Shown piece by piece: positions 10,601 through 17,263 of a DNA stretch of 64,000 bases. This stretch comes from Agromyces sp. Soil535 (GTDB taxonomy: Bacteria > Actinomycetota > Actinomycetes > Actinomycetales > Microbacteriaceae): contig NZ_LMRW01000028.1 in the NCBI RefSeq assembly GCF_001428255.1, positions 124,001 to 188,000 of the forward strand, in the 5' to 3' direction. The notes beneath the pieces are model-generated. The model searched no databases, was not told the origin of the DNA, and saw only the letters and a list, made by a program, of their open reading frames with translations. A program made the translations under genes and the position numbers. How positions within the stretch are numbered: position 1 is the stretch's first letter; every line of letters begins with the position of its first letter.

Positions 10601-10781
10601 TGCCTTTGTCGATCGCGTCCGTGTGCCGGAACTGGGTGGTCTTCGTGAAGATGAGCACGTGGCCGTGGCCGTCGTGCGCCTGGGCCGGGGCCGCGGTGCC
10701 GACCATCACGCCGACGGCGAGCAGCGCCGCTAGTGATCCGGCGACCAGCCGGGCCGCGAACCGGTGAAGCTGGGTGAGCAT
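4677..10781 (-). CDS. Giant secreted protein: ThuA domain + sugar-dehydrogenase propeller + PKD/Ig/lectin-like modules
   Basis: 2034 residues. A Sec signal peptide ends near residue 35 (APAQA). Order: ThuA-like glutamine-amidotransferase fold (about 40-265, GGGIVAIHNATD); glucose/sorbosone-dehydrogenase beta-propeller (about 267-727, DEPGHTGGALDFDADGNLY, YAMGFRNPFRFSVD, YVLDWGGGFG); PKD domain (about 730-825, AYAWDFDGDG); a beta-sandwich that may be CBM6-like; a bacterial Ig-like domain (about 1060-1148); three concanavalin-like / DUF1349-like modules (about 1150-1750); two OmpL47-type repeats (about 1765-1927); and a C-terminal domain with two cysteines. ThuA plus propeller proteins are linked to extracellular sugar oxidation or trehalose utilisation; the substrate here is unknown. 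GGAGGTCTC precedes the ATG. It is monocistronic. Confidence 0.9.
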   Translation of the reverse strand: MLTQLHRFAARLVAGSLAALLAVGVMVGTAAPAQAHDGHGHVLIFTKTTQFRHTDAIDKGTPLITAALEAEGIAVTHTEDSTIFNDTDLAGFDALIMFQASGDPWNADQKAALERYQQAGGGIVAIHNATDMRGNYPWWDELVGSLMPGHAATGTDPGQPGTVRIEDRTHPSTAHFGESRWERSDEWYNFSNNVRGTAHVLASMDESTYDPGSNAMGYDHPISWCKPYDGGRAWATAMGHFGSHFEEPALMQHIVGGVKYAAGLAEGDCGGTVWSNFEKVALDQNTSAPFAMDIADDGRVFYTELVRGQIRVWDPATNAVSTALELDVYSGGEDGLLGIALDPGFTQNGRLYVYRSPNAPDNTDPSSFLSRVSRFTMVDDVIDPATEEVIIEVPARRLPDEPGHTGGALDFDADGNLYLSVGDDVNPHSEPSGGYAPLSTRPGTFHDARETSANTNDLRGKLLRITPNPDGPGYTVPEGNLFSEADDTDDKTRPEIYAMGFRNPFRFSVDQETGWVSLADYSPDNNNDAPTTRGPAGISEWNLIKSPGNYGWPLCMGDNEPFREVDYAADPVTVGEFFDCANPVNDSPRNTGLTALPPARAADMWYGYKRSSVPEVIPQGGGLAPMGGPVYHYDPDLVSDTKFPASYDGKPFFYEWARNKMYSIQLKDPAAENGSQVEKVNAFLPQEQFLAPIDSKFGPDGSLYVLDWGGGFGRDNPNSGLHRVDYISGSRSPIARITSDRDSGPAPLAVAFDGSASSDPENAELAYAWDFDGDGTVDATTAQATHAYEADGVYDARLTVTDPDGKTGTTTIPVTVGNTRPHVEFSLPPNGSFFDFGDELSWEVAVTDPEDGAVNGDDVIIQPALGHDDHAHPTTPLSGFTGSTETSLGGHAPDEDIFVAIDARYTDGGGGEGGANPLTGSQTTLVFPKVKQAEFFDASAGTTTAPSRDVEGTDGDLVVVGGDGAWARFEPVNFHRIDSLALRVSAAAAGGAIELHSGAVDGELLATATVPATGSTRFTDVVVDVRGFPQATLDLYVVFRGAEIKLNFLEAIGRGSSPATSPSVAITAPQQDVQLEPGQDVTVEADAADASGDVSQVEFFVDGASIGIDDTAPYSATWAGPQEGLYELTAVATNAAGRSTTSRVVLAQVGELFGDLVPFSNADGVFERIGDGRFRITGAGDDTWQGVDEYSTLYAPTGGDEDWEAVVRIDAQQNTSGSAKAGIIVRNDVTMPGVSPGYAMVGIRPSNGVEFLADPDGNGQLNTSTAGGTTSYPVWVKLKRAGSDYTAYFSKNGTSWTQVGGTVNLAGAATTQDVGMFMVSHAAGAGTVDFADFAIDTDPQEPEPTVPLEPLVCPTAPLSDEFDDPAISPYWALRADPSKPISQSGGTLNLPVTSGDINEASTGPVSFAGKPLPAGAWEATTKITLAHTSHWQWAGLVVHQSDDEYNKLAFVRNQSGGRFVEFQSETAGARTTPAAPALPSDFPSTIHLKLTSDGTTLTGAYSTNGESWIALNGQLQLKQNARIGIMAAGDLGSTPVTAKADWFRFSPEPTPGDAAAPGDEFDGDTVDGCRWSRSVRYDSNHLDVADGHLKIETQPGDINGTNPVSPHNFILAEAPEGDWVATTKFKAPLLHRWQLAGLLMWADDDNYLKADVVAYNSAGSGLDLRAELAGEAAAAGIGHRTIDIANSSESGYWYIRVTKTGSVYTAEVSDGGVNWAPIGDAGITFDQPLRGLGLMAIGPQQEEPVVVEFDSFQLDVEQPDTTAPATSLTWAPAEADGADGWYRTTPTFTLTASDADGSGVASTEYAIGDGTWTAYEGPVAPQGQGEIVVSYRSTDQAGNVEASGSGMVKVDTVAPVSTATTEEVDGGVRVGLVAVDDTSGVAETEIRVDGGEWTAYAEPILVTGAGEHTVEYRSADGAGNVEADQSAVVTVGGDPAPVDLRLTTSAASQCIDGTAHVAVYAKNTGNTWADIRLTTRWGTHSVERVAPGAAVYQLFDTGSANVKKGTATVVASHWDGTHAYEVTQRPAYEKSTCK

Positions 10782-10850
10782 GAGACCTCCGTTGGTTTCA
10801 AATGCCGGATGGGTGCGTTCATCGATCGAGCCGACGCGAGTCCGGTCCTG

Positions 10851-10880
10851 AACCTAGAGGCGACTTTTGGTGTCCGTCAA
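10851..10880 (-). promoter_or_regulatory. Promoter of the giant ThuA/propeller gene
   Basis: On the minus strand, -35 TTGACG (10875-10880) and -10 TAGGTT (10851-10856) are separated by 18 nt. They sit about 70 nt upstream of the ATG at 10781, leaving a leader of about 60 nt. This is one of the best sigma-70-like promoters in the window. Confidence 0.7.
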
Positions 10881-10888
10881 GCAAAAGT
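10863..10888. promoter_or_regulatory. Inverted repeat over the -35 box, probable operator
   Basis: ACTTTTG (10863-10869) and CAAAAGT (10882-10888) form a perfect 7-bp inverted repeat with a 12-nt spacer that covers the -35 box of the giant gene. It is A/T-rich in otherwise very GC-rich DNA. The geometry suits a dimeric repressor, perhaps LacI- or ROK-type sugar control; no regulator gene is adjacent. Confidence 0.5.
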
Positions 10889-11076
10889 TGAAAATTGCCT
10901 GCCTTATCACGTCGTGCATTGGGAGAATCATGCGCAAAGCACTGTCGAATCCTGAGGAATGATGGATGGAATCGAAGGGGAGGCCCTTCGGCGATCGGCA
11001 CGGGTACGCCCGCATGGGCGGTGACCAGCCCTGACCCGGCGACGGCTCGCATCACGACCGATGATGCCGCCGCGGT
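10889..11076. other. Intergenic stretch with no recognisable gene
   Basis: Together with the promoter just before it, this fills the 308-bp gap between the divergent giant gene and gpmA. It starts A/T-rich (10883-10960) and becomes GC-rich. I see no credible coding frame, tRNA or strong hairpin. Confidence 0.6.
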
Positions 11077-11082
11077 TAGGCT
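11077..11082 (+). promoter_or_regulatory. -10 box of a leaderless gpmA transcript
   Basis: TAGGCT ends 7 nt before the gpmA ATG, and no ribosome-binding site fits between. The transcript should begin at or next to the start codon. The -35 region is weak. Confidence 0.6.
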
Positions 11083-11089
11083 TTGTCTC

Positions 11090-11836
11090 ATGCCTCACAC
11101 CCTCGTGCTGCTGCGCCACGGCCAGAGCGAATGGAACCAGAAGAACCTGTTCACCGGCTGGGTCGACGTTCGACTCAGCGAACTCGGGAGCGAGGAGGCG
11201 AGGCGCGCGGGCGAACTCCTCCTCGAGCAGGGTGTCCTGCCCGACGTGCAGCACACGTCGGTGCTCACGCGGGCCATCCAGACCGCGAACATCGCGCTCG
11301 ACGTCGCGGATCGCGCATGGGTCGACGTCCGTCGTTCATGGCGGCTGAACGAGCGCCACTACGGTGCGCTCCAGGGCCTCGACAAGGCCGAGACGCTGGA
11401 GAAGTACGGCCCCGACCAGTTCCAGTTGTGGCGCCGGTCCTTCGACGTGCCGCCGCCCCCGCTCGCCGACGACTCGGAATGGTCGCAGGTCGGCGACCCC
11501 CGCTACGCGAACCTCTCCGATGACGAGCTTCCCCGCACCGAGTGCCTGAAGGACGTCATCGCCCGCATGCTGCCGTACTGGAAGGAGGGCATCATCCCCG
11601 ACCTCGCCGCGGGCGGGACGGTGCTCGTCACCGCGCACGGCAACTCGCTGCGCGCACTCGTGAAGCACCTCGACGGCATCTCCGACGAGGACATCGCGGA
11701 GCTCAACATCCCCACCGGCATCCCGCTCGTCTACGAGCTCGGCGACGACTACATGCCGCTCGTTCCGGGCCGGTACCTCGACCCCGAGGCGGCGGCCGCG
11801 GGCGCGGCGGCCGTGGCCGCGCAGGGCAGGAAGTAG
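11090..11836 (+). CDS. gpmA: 2,3-bisphosphoglycerate-dependent phosphoglycerate mutase
   Basis: 248 residues, usual family length. It interconverts 3- and 2-phosphoglycerate in glycolysis and gluconeogenesis, in the cytosol. The catalytic phospho-histidine motif [10 protein letters not shown] is at residues 7-16 (His10). The second histidine lies in [17 protein letters not shown], and [12 protein letters not shown] carries the conserved substrate-binding segment. ATG 11090 was chosen because it begins exactly at the family N-terminus and has a -10 box 7 nt upstream; upstream in-frame codons are not conserved. It converges on phoU, with a strong shared terminator. Confidence 0.97.
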   Translation: MPHTLVLLRHGQSEWNQKNLFTGWVDVRLSELGSEEARRAGELLLEQGVLPDVQHTSVLTRAIQTANIALDVADRAWVDVRRSWRLNERHYGALQGLDKAETLEKYGPDQFQLWRRSFDVPPPPLADDSEWSQVGDPRYANLSDDELPRTECLKDVIARMLPYWKEGIIPDLAAGGTVLVTAHGNSLRALVKHLDGISDEDIAELNIPTGIPLVYELGDDYMPLVPGRYLDPEAAAAGAAAVAAQGRK

Positions 11837-11853
11837 CCGAACCGGCTCACGAC

Positions 11854-11886
11854 GAAGGGCGGGGGATGTCGCATCCCCCGCCCTTC
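11854..11886. terminator. Very strong bidirectional terminator
   Basis: Perfect 15-bp stem GAAGGGCGGGGGATG / CATCCCCCGCCCTTC with a TCG loop, between the convergent gpmA and phoU genes. It serves either strand. Confidence 0.9.
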
Positions 11887-11908
11887 GCTGCGTCCGGCCC
11901 GTGCGGAC

Positions 11909-12568
11909 TCAGACGGCCGACTTCACGGGGTCCCAGTCGCCGGTCGCGAGGTACTGCACCATCTTCGCGATCGCGACGGCGTGGTCGGCGAAGCGCTCGT
12001 GGTACCGGCTCGCGAGCGTGGCGTCGACGGTGTCGACCGCCTCGCCCTTCCACTTCTCGCCGAGCACCTTGTCGAACACCGAGAGGTGCAGCGCGTCGAC
12101 CTTGTCGTCCTCGTTGCGGATGTCCTCGGCGACCTGCACGTCCTCGCTGCGGAGCAGCGTCGTGAGCTTCTGCGCGATCTCGACGTCGAGTGCGCCCATG
12201 TCGGCGAACGTGGAGCGGAGCGACTTCGGCACCACCTTGTCGGGGAAGCGGTAGCGCGCGAGCTGCGAGATGTGGGTCGAAAGGTCGCCCATGCGCTCGA
12301 GCGACGCGCTGATCCGCAGCGCGCTCACCACGATGCGGAGGTCGCGGGCGACCGGCTGCTGCCGCGCGAGGATCGTGATCGCGAGCTCGTCGAGCGCGAC
12401 CGTGGCCTGGTCGATGCGGGGGTCCTCGGCGATCACCTCCTCTGCGAGGCTCACGTCGGACTCGTTGAACGCCCGGGTCGCCTTCTCGATCGAGATGGCG
12501 ACGAGCTCGGCGATCTCCACGAGTCGGTCCTGCACCTCGCGCAGTTCCTGCTGGAACACCTCACGCAT
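11909..12568 (-). CDS. phoU: Phosphate transport system regulator PhoU
   Basis: 219 residues forming two three-helix PhoU repeats. PhoU couples the Pst phosphate transporter to the SenX3-type sensor and keeps the Pho regulon off when phosphate is plentiful. Typical features include MREVFQQELREVQDRLVEI at the N-terminus, the D-x-x-A metal-binding patterns, and the central RDLRIVVSALRISASLERMGD (two cores joined). The ATG at 12568 was chosen at the family N-terminus; a longer frame upstream is GC-rich and not family-like. It is divergent from senX3-regX3, the usual actinobacterial arrangement. Confidence 0.95.
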   Translation of the reverse strand: MREVFQQELREVQDRLVEIAELVAISIEKATRAFNESDVSLAEEVIAEDPRIDQATVALDELAITILARQQPVARDLRIVVSALRISASLERMGDLSTHISQLARYRFPDKVVPKSLRSTFADMGALDVEIAQKLTTLLRSEDVQVAEDIRNEDDKVDALHLSVFDKVLGEKWKGEAVDTVDATLASRYHERFADHAVAIAKMVQYLATGDWDPVKSAV

Positions 12569-12656
12569 GTACGAAATCCTTGTCTGCTCGGTCCCACGCC
12601 GAAGCGCACGCGGGCGCACCGGTACGATCCGGCCCCGGGACATCCTCCCCGCGGCA

Positions 12657-12685
12657 GGTGAACAACAGGTGCCGGAGGCCTGAAC
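12657..12685. promoter_or_regulatory. PHO-box-like repeats between phoU and senX3
   Basis: On the plus strand GGTGAAC (12657-12663), GGTGCCG (12668-12674) and CCTGAAC (12679-12685) start exactly 11 bp apart. Read on the minus strand the outer units are GTTCACC and GTTCAGG, close to the 11-bp direct-repeat PHO box of Streptomyces PhoP. GTTAACC at 12690-12696 may be a fourth, degenerate unit at 11-bp phase. Likely RegX3 autoregulatory site. Confidence 0.55.
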
Positions 12686-12755
12686 ACTCGTTAACCTACT
12701 CCCGGACGGCTGCCCCGCGGACGGAGCTGCCTTCGCGACTGGTTATGGTGAAGCC

Positions 12756-14051
12756 ATGGACTCCATGTGGTTGGTGCTCACGGCACTGGCCTTCGGCATC
12801 TTCCTCGGTGCCGCCTTCATGATCGTGCTGCACATGGCCGAACGGCGGGGCTCGAACGCCGCGCGGGTGGTCGCGCCGACCATTCCCGACGGCATCGACC
12901 AGGTGCTGGAGGTGCTGGAGTCCGCCGGCGTCGTGCTCGACCCCTCGAACAATGTGCTGAAGGCGTCGCCCGGGGCGCTCGCGCTGGGCCTCGTGCGCCA
13001 GCAGCAGCTCGCGCACCCCGAGCTCGTCGAGCTCGTGACATCCGTCCGCCGGACCGGCGAGCCGGTGGCGCAGGAGATCGGCGTGGCGCGCGGGCCGTTC
13101 GGCGAGGCCACCATCCGGCTGCGCGTGCGGGTGGCCCGGCTCGGCACCCGCTTCATCATGCTGCTCGCCGAGGACCGCACCGAGGCGCACCGCCTCGACG
13201 AGGTGCGCCGCGACTTCGTCGCGAACATCAGCCACGAGCTGAAGACCCCGATCGCGTCGGTGAGCCTGCTCGCGGAGGCGCTCGACCAGGCGGCCGACGA
13301 GCCGGAGCAGGTGCGGCGGTTCGCCGGCCGGCTCACGGTCGAGGCCAGCCGTCTCGCGCACATCACGAGCGAGGTCATCGAGCTCTCGCGGCTGCAGGCG
13401 CGCGACGCCCTGCGGCCCGACGTGCTGGTGCGCGTCGACGAGGTCGTCGCCGCCGCCGTCGACCAGAACCGGGTCGTCGCCGCCGCGAAGCACGTCGAGA
13501 TCGCGGTGCGCGCCTCGTCGAAGGCCGAGGTGTACGGCGATCGCGCCCTCATGGTCGTCGCCGTGCACAATCTCATCTCGAACGCGATCGCGTACTCCAA
13601 CGAGGGCGGCCGTGTCGGGGTGGGCGTGAGGGTGCATGGCGGCGCCGTCGAGATCGCGGTCACCGACCAGGGCATCGGGCTCGAGAGCGACGACCTCGAG
13701 CGCATCTTCGAACGCTTCTACCGCGTCGACCAGGCGCGCTCCCGCAACACGGGCGGGTCGGGCCTCGGGCTCAGCATCGTGAAGCACACGGTGCAGAACC
13801 ACGGCGGCGACGTGCGCGTGTGGTCGCAGCCCGGTCGCGGATCGACCTTCATGGTCCGCCTCCCCCTCGCCGAGGTCGCGCCCGAGTCCACGCCCGAGTC
13901 GGGGGGCGGCGACGGCGCCGCACGCGAGCCTGCCGCTTCGCCGGGCGCAGCGACATCCGCCAGGAAGTCCGATCGCGGCGCGCGGCGAAGGACCGCCGCC
14001 GCCGAACCGGCGACCCGCGTCGCCATCCCCGACCGAGGAGATCCCACGTGA
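12756..14051 (+). CDS. senX3: Phosphate-sensing histidine kinase SenX3
   Basis: 431 residues. One N-terminal membrane helix (about 4-25) is followed by a PAS-like region (about 45-140), then the H-box FVANISHELKTPIASVSLLA with the phospho-acceptor His near residue 160. The catalytic domain has the N-box VVAVHNLISNAIAYS, the G1 box TDQGIGL, and NTGGSGLGLSIVKHTVQ. A low-complexity tail rich in Ala, Pro and Arg follows the catalytic core (about 370-431). It phosphorylates RegX3 when phosphate is scarce. The upstream TATGGT ends 6 nt before the ATG, so it may be leaderless. Its stop overlaps the regX3 GTG start (GTGA). Confidence 0.95.
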   Translation: MDSMWLVLTALAFGIFLGAAFMIVLHMAERRGSNAARVVAPTIPDGIDQVLEVLESAGVVLDPSNNVLKASPGALALGLVRQQQLAHPELVELVTSVRRTGEPVAQEIGVARGPFGEATIRLRVRVARLGTRFIMLLAEDRTEAHRLDEVRRDFVANISHELKTPIASVSLLAEALDQAADEPEQVRRFAGRLTVEASRLAHITSEVIELSRLQARDALRPDVLVRVDEVVAAAVDQNRVVAAAKHVEIAVRASSKAEVYGDRALMVVAVHNLISNAIAYSNEGGRVGVGVRVHGGAVEIAVTDQGIGLESDDLERIFERFYRVDQARSRNTGGSGLGLSIVKHTVQNHGGDVRVWSQPGRGSTFMVRLPLAEVAPESTPESGGGDGAAREPAASPGAATSARKSDRGARRRTAAAEPATRVAIPDRGDPT

Positions 14052-14728
14052 CCCGCATCCTGCTCGTCGAGGACGAGATCGCCCTCAGCGACCCGCTGAG
14101 CTTCCTACTCGAGCGCGAGGGCTACGAGGTGGAGGTCGCGGCCGACGGCCCGTCGGCCATCGCCGCGTTCGACCAGCACGGCGCCGACATGGTGCTGCTC
14201 GACCTCATGCTCCCGGGCCTGCCCGGCACCGAGGTGTGCCGTGAGATCCGTACCCGGTCGACGGTGCCGATCATCATGCTCACGGCCAAGGACTCCGAGA
14301 TCGACATCGTCGTGGGCCTCGAGCTCGGCGCCGACGACTATGTCACGAAGCCGTACTCCACGCGCGAGCTCCTTGCGCGCATCCGGGCCGTGCTCCGGCG
14401 TCGCATCGAGGTGGAGGACTTCGACGAGGCGATCCTCGAGGGCGGACGCGTGCGCATGGACGTCGATCGGCACACCGTCGAGGTCGACGGCACGCCCGTG
14501 CCCATGCCGCTGAAGGAATTCGAGCTGCTCGAGCTGCTCATGCGCAACCCGGGTCGCGTGCTGACCCGCGGCCAGCTCATCGACCGCGTCTGGGGGTCCG
14601 ACTACTTCGGCGACACCAAGACGCTCGACGTGCACATCAAGCGCATCCGGTCGAAGATCGAGCAGCATCCCTCCGAGCCGGTGCAGCTCGTCACCGTGCG
14701 CGGACTCGGCTACCGCTTCGAGGCCTGA
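14048..14728 (+). CDS. regX3: Response regulator RegX3 (phosphate regulon)
   Basis: 226 residues, OmpR/PhoB type. The receiver domain (1-115) has VEDE at 7-10, phospho-Asp52 in LLDLMLPG, and the conserved Lys in YVTKPYS. The winged helix (about 130-224) contains MPLKEFELLELLMRNPGRVL and YFGDTKTLDVHIKRIRSK. It activates phosphate-starvation genes after phosphorylation by SenX3. The GTG start overlaps the senX3 stop by 4 nt. A modest hairpin spans its stop codon. Confidence 0.96.
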   Translation: MTRILLVEDEIALSDPLSFLLEREGYEVEVAADGPSAIAAFDQHGADMVLLDLMLPGLPGTEVCREIRTRSTVPIIMLTAKDSEIDIVVGLELGADDYVTKPYSTRELLARIRAVLRRRIEVEDFDEAILEGGRVRMDVDRHTVEVDGTPVPMPLKEFELLELLMRNPGRVLTRGQLIDRVWGSDYFGDTKTLDVHIKRIRSKIEQHPSEPVQLVTVRGLGYRFEA

Positions 14729-14750
14729 GCGGGACCTGCGACCTCAGGCC
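14722..14750. terminator. Hairpin between regX3 and the lipoprotein gene
   Basis: GGCCTGAG / CTCAGGCC, 8-bp stem with a 13-nt loop, including the regX3 stop codon. The genes converge, so it may serve both. Confidence 0.5.
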
Positions 14751-14756
14751 GCCGGC

Positions 14757-15239
14757 CTACGGCGCCAGGTCGGCGTACTCGGACAGGCGGGAGTCGAGCA
14801 CCGGGACCTGCTTCTCGATGCCCTCGGCGTCGCCGTACTGGAAGTACATCGGGAGGAGGCCCCCGACCTCGGCATCGATGCCCTCGAGCAGGACCGGCTC
14901 GAGCACGTCGATGCCCTCGACGTCGTCGACGCCGAGCGCCACCGTGGAGCCCGCCTCGATCTCGATGGTCGTGGTGTCGCTGCCGCCCACGCCGAACTGG
15001 ACGCCGAGCTCCACGTCGTCGTCGCCGTTGTTGACGACCGTCATCACGAGGTTGCCGTCTTCGCCGTCGTCGCTCACGACGAGCACGTTGCGAAGCTCGA
15101 GGTCGCCGACGTCGGCAGAGACGCCGTCGCTCGCGGTGTAGTGCTCCGTGGTCGCCTGGTAGGTGAGCATCGAGCAGCCGCTCGCGCCCAGTGCGAGACC
15201 GAGGGCCAGAGCAGCGGATGCCGCGAGACGCGCCTTCAC
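14757..15239 (-). CDS. Putative lipoprotein, function unknown
   Basis: 160 residues. A short signal peptide ends in the lipobox GASGC, predicting lipidation of Cys22 after cleavage. The mature part is acidic and rich in beta-forming sequence, with LRNVLVVSDDGEDGNLVMTV resembling small DUF-type surface lipoproteins seen beside carD in related genomes. The start is GTG at 15239, preceded by GGAGGTTCT; no ATG fits. It is divergent from carD. I recognise no enzyme motif; the call rests on the signal and lipobox. Confidence 0.8.
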   Translation of the reverse strand: MKARLAASAALALGLALGASGCSMLTYQATTEHYTASDGVSADVGDLELRNVLVVSDDGEDGNLVMTVVNNGDDDVELGVQFGVGGSDTTTIEIEAGSTVALGVDDVEGIDVLEPVLLEGIDAEVGGLLPMYFQYGDAEGIEKQVPVLDSRLSEYADLAP

Positions 15240-15401
15240 AGAACCTCCAAGTGCGTGCGTGCGCGCGGGCCGTTTTCCGGCGCGCGCGTAGGGATCGAGT
15301 CCGAGTGTAGCCTACGGCGCACACCGCCTCCGGGAGGGGCGGCGAACCTTAGCACGATCGGCGATGTGATATCCTGAGAGTTGCCGAAAGGACATATATT
15401 C

Positions 15402-15884
15402 ATGCTTTTTGAGGTTGGCGAAACCGTCGTTTACCCCCACCACGGAGCCGCAACGATCACCGAAGTGAAGAAACGGATCATCAAAGGTGAAGAGAAGCTC
15501 TACCTCAAGCTGAACGTCACGCAGGGCGACCTCGTCATCGAGGTTCCGGCTGAGAATGTCGACCTCGTCGGCGTGCGCGACGTCATCGGCAAGGAGGGCC
15601 TCGACAAGGTCTTCGAAGTGCTGCGCGCTCCCTTCACCGAGGAGCCCACCAACTGGTCCCGACGCTACAAGGCGAACCTCGAGAAGCTCGCTTCCGGCGA
15701 CGTGATCAAGGTCTCCGAGGTCGTGCGCGACCTCTGGCGCCGCGACCAGGACCGCGGCCTCTCCGCCGGCGAGAAGCGCATGCTCGCGAAGGCCCGCCAG
15801 ATCCTCATCTCCGAGCTGGCGCTCGCCGAGAAGACCGACGAGGAGCAGGCCTCGACCGTCCTCGACGAGGTGCTCGCCTCCTAG
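15402..15884 (+). CDS. carD: CarD-type RNA polymerase-binding transcription factor
   Basis: 160 residues. CarD binds the RNA polymerase beta subunit through its N-terminal Tudor-like domain and stabilises open complexes, notably at rRNA promoters. The N-terminus [17 protein letters not shown] is the family signature. The C-terminal helical DNA-binding domain (about 75-160) includes [16 protein letters not shown] and the conserved region around [21 protein letters not shown] 15402 was chosen over an upstream TTG because AAAGGAC lies 8 nt before it and it matches the family start. A -10-like TATCCT is at 15370-15375. It is followed 70 bp later by ispDF. Confidence 0.96.
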   Translation: MLFEVGETVVYPHHGAATITEVKKRIIKGEEKLYLKLNVTQGDLVIEVPAENVDLVGVRDVIGKEGLDKVFEVLRAPFTEEPTNWSRRYKANLEKLASGDVIKVSEVVRDLWRRDQDRGLSAGEKRMLAKARQILISELALAEKTDEEQASTVLDEVLAS

Positions 15885-15942
15885 CTGCGCGCCTGCTCGA
15901 GGCGGTGATGACGCCGTCGGCGCCGGGTCCGGTGCGGCGCGA

Positions 15943-15948
15943 TACGCT
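15943..15948 (+). promoter_or_regulatory. -10 box of leaderless ispDF
   Basis: TACGCT ends 6 nt before the ATG at 15955 with no ribosome site in between, suggesting a leaderless transcript. Confidence 0.55.
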
Positions 15949-15954
15949 CGACCC

Positions 15955-17199
15955 ATGAGCGCGTCAACGGTCGCCGTCATCGTCGTCGCCGCGGGCAGCG
16001 GCACGCGACTCGGGCACGAAGAGCCCAAGGCGTTCGTCCCCCTCGGCGGGAGCTCCATCCTCGGCGTCGCACTGGATGCCGTGCTCGGCATGCGCGAGAC
16101 GCCGCATGTCGTGGTCGTGGTGCCGGCCGACCGGGTCGACGAGACGCGCACGCACTTCGAGGCCGTGGCCGCGGCCGCATCCGCTCCGCTCGACGTCGTC
16201 GCGGGCGGCGCGACCCGGCAGCAGTCGGTGGCGCTGGGTCTCGCCGTGCTGCCGCGCGTCGTCGACACGGTGCTCGTGCACGATGCCGCACGGCCGCTCA
16301 CGCCGTCGATCCTCTTCGACGAGGTCGTCGCCGCCGTGCGGTCGCGGGACCGCGGCGTGATCCCCGCGCTCGACGTCGTCGACACCATCAAGCGGGTCGG
16401 TGAGCACGGGCGCGTGCTCGAGACCGTCGACCGCGCGCAGCTCGCCGCGGTGCAGACGCCGCAGGGGTTCCCGCGCTCGGCCCTCGACGCGGCGTATGCC
16501 GCCGCAACGATCGAGTTCACGGATGACGCGGCGCTCGCGGCATCCGCAGGGCTCGCGGTCGACGTGGTTCCGGGTGACACGCGGGCGTTCAAGGTGACGC
16601 TGCCCGCCGACCTGCGGCGGGCCGAGTCGCTCGTGGGCGAGCGCGCGGGCGCCGCTCGCGGCAGCGGCCCCGACCCCGACCCCGCGCGTGCCGCCGCTCC
16701 GCCCGACGGCCCTGAACGCGGCGGCACGCCTCGGATCGGCACGGGCGCCGACGTGCATGCGTTCGCCGACGACCCGAACACTCCGCTCTGGCTCGCCGGC
16801 CTGCACTGGCCGGGGGAGCGCGGGCTCTCGGGCCACAGCGACGGCGACGCCGCGAGCCACGCGATCTGCGATGCGCTGCTCGCGGCCGCTGGACTCGGCG
16901 ACGTCGGCGGGGTCTTCGGCACCGGTGACCCGCGGTTCGAGGGCGCACACGGCGAGGTGTTCCTCGCCGAGACGCTCCGGCTGGTGCGGGACGCGGGATT
17001 CGTGGTTGGCAACGTCACGGTGCAGGTGGTCGGCAACCGTCCGAAGCTCGCACCGCGGCGTGCTGAGGCCGAGGCGCTCCTCTCCGGCATCCTCGGCGCG
17101 CCGGTGAGCGTCGCCGCGACCACGACCGATGCGCTGGGCTTCACGGGTCGTGGCGAGGGCATCGCCGCGATCGCGACCGCGCTCGTGGTCCCCGCCTGA
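15955..17199 (+). CDS. ispDF: Bifunctional IspD-IspF of the MEP isoprenoid pathway
   Basis: 414 residues. Residues 1-225 are 2-C-methyl-D-erythritol 4-phosphate cytidylyltransferase (IspD): [10 protein letters not shown] at 11-20, HDAARPL, and DTIKRV. Residues 262-414 are 2-C-methyl-D-erythritol 2,4-cyclodiphosphate synthase (IspF): GTGADVHAF with the metal-binding D-x-[15 protein letters not shown], and [17 protein letters not shown] Pro/Ala/Gly-rich linker joins them (about 228-260). The fusion covers the third and fifth steps of the MEP pathway; the IspE step is supplied elsewhere. The start begins with the family N-terminus and has a -10 box 6 nt upstream. cysS follows 64 bp downstream. 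Confidence 0.95.
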   Translation: MSASTVAVIVVAAGSGTRLGHEEPKAFVPLGGSSILGVALDAVLGMRETPHVVVVVPADRVDETRTHFEAVAAAASAPLDVVAGGATRQQSVALGLAVLPRVVDTVLVHDAARPLTPSILFDEVVAAVRSRDRGVIPALDVVDTIKRVGEHGRVLETVDRAQLAAVQTPQGFPRSALDAAYAAATIEFTDDAALAASAGLAVDVVPGDTRAFKVTLPADLRRAESLVGERAGAARGSGPDPDPARAAAPPDGPERGGTPRIGTGADVHAFADDPNTPLWLAGLHWPGERGLSGHSDGDAASHAICDALLAAAGLGDVGGVFGTGDPRFEGAHGEVFLAETLRLVRDAGFVVGNVTVQVVGNRPKLAPRRAEAEALLSGILGAPVSVAATTTDALGFTGRGEGIAAIATALVVPA

Positions 17200-17251
17200 G
17201 CGCAGCCGCGGCGCTCATGCCGGCCGCCGCGTCATCGTGGAGTCGCGCCGG

Positions 17252-17257
17252 TAGGCT
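17252..17257 (+). promoter_or_regulatory. -10 box of leaderless cysS
   Basis: TAGGCT ends 6 nt before the GTG start at 17264. No Shine-Dalgarno fits, so a leaderless transcript is likely. Confidence 0.55.
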
Positions 17258-17263
17258 TGGCGG

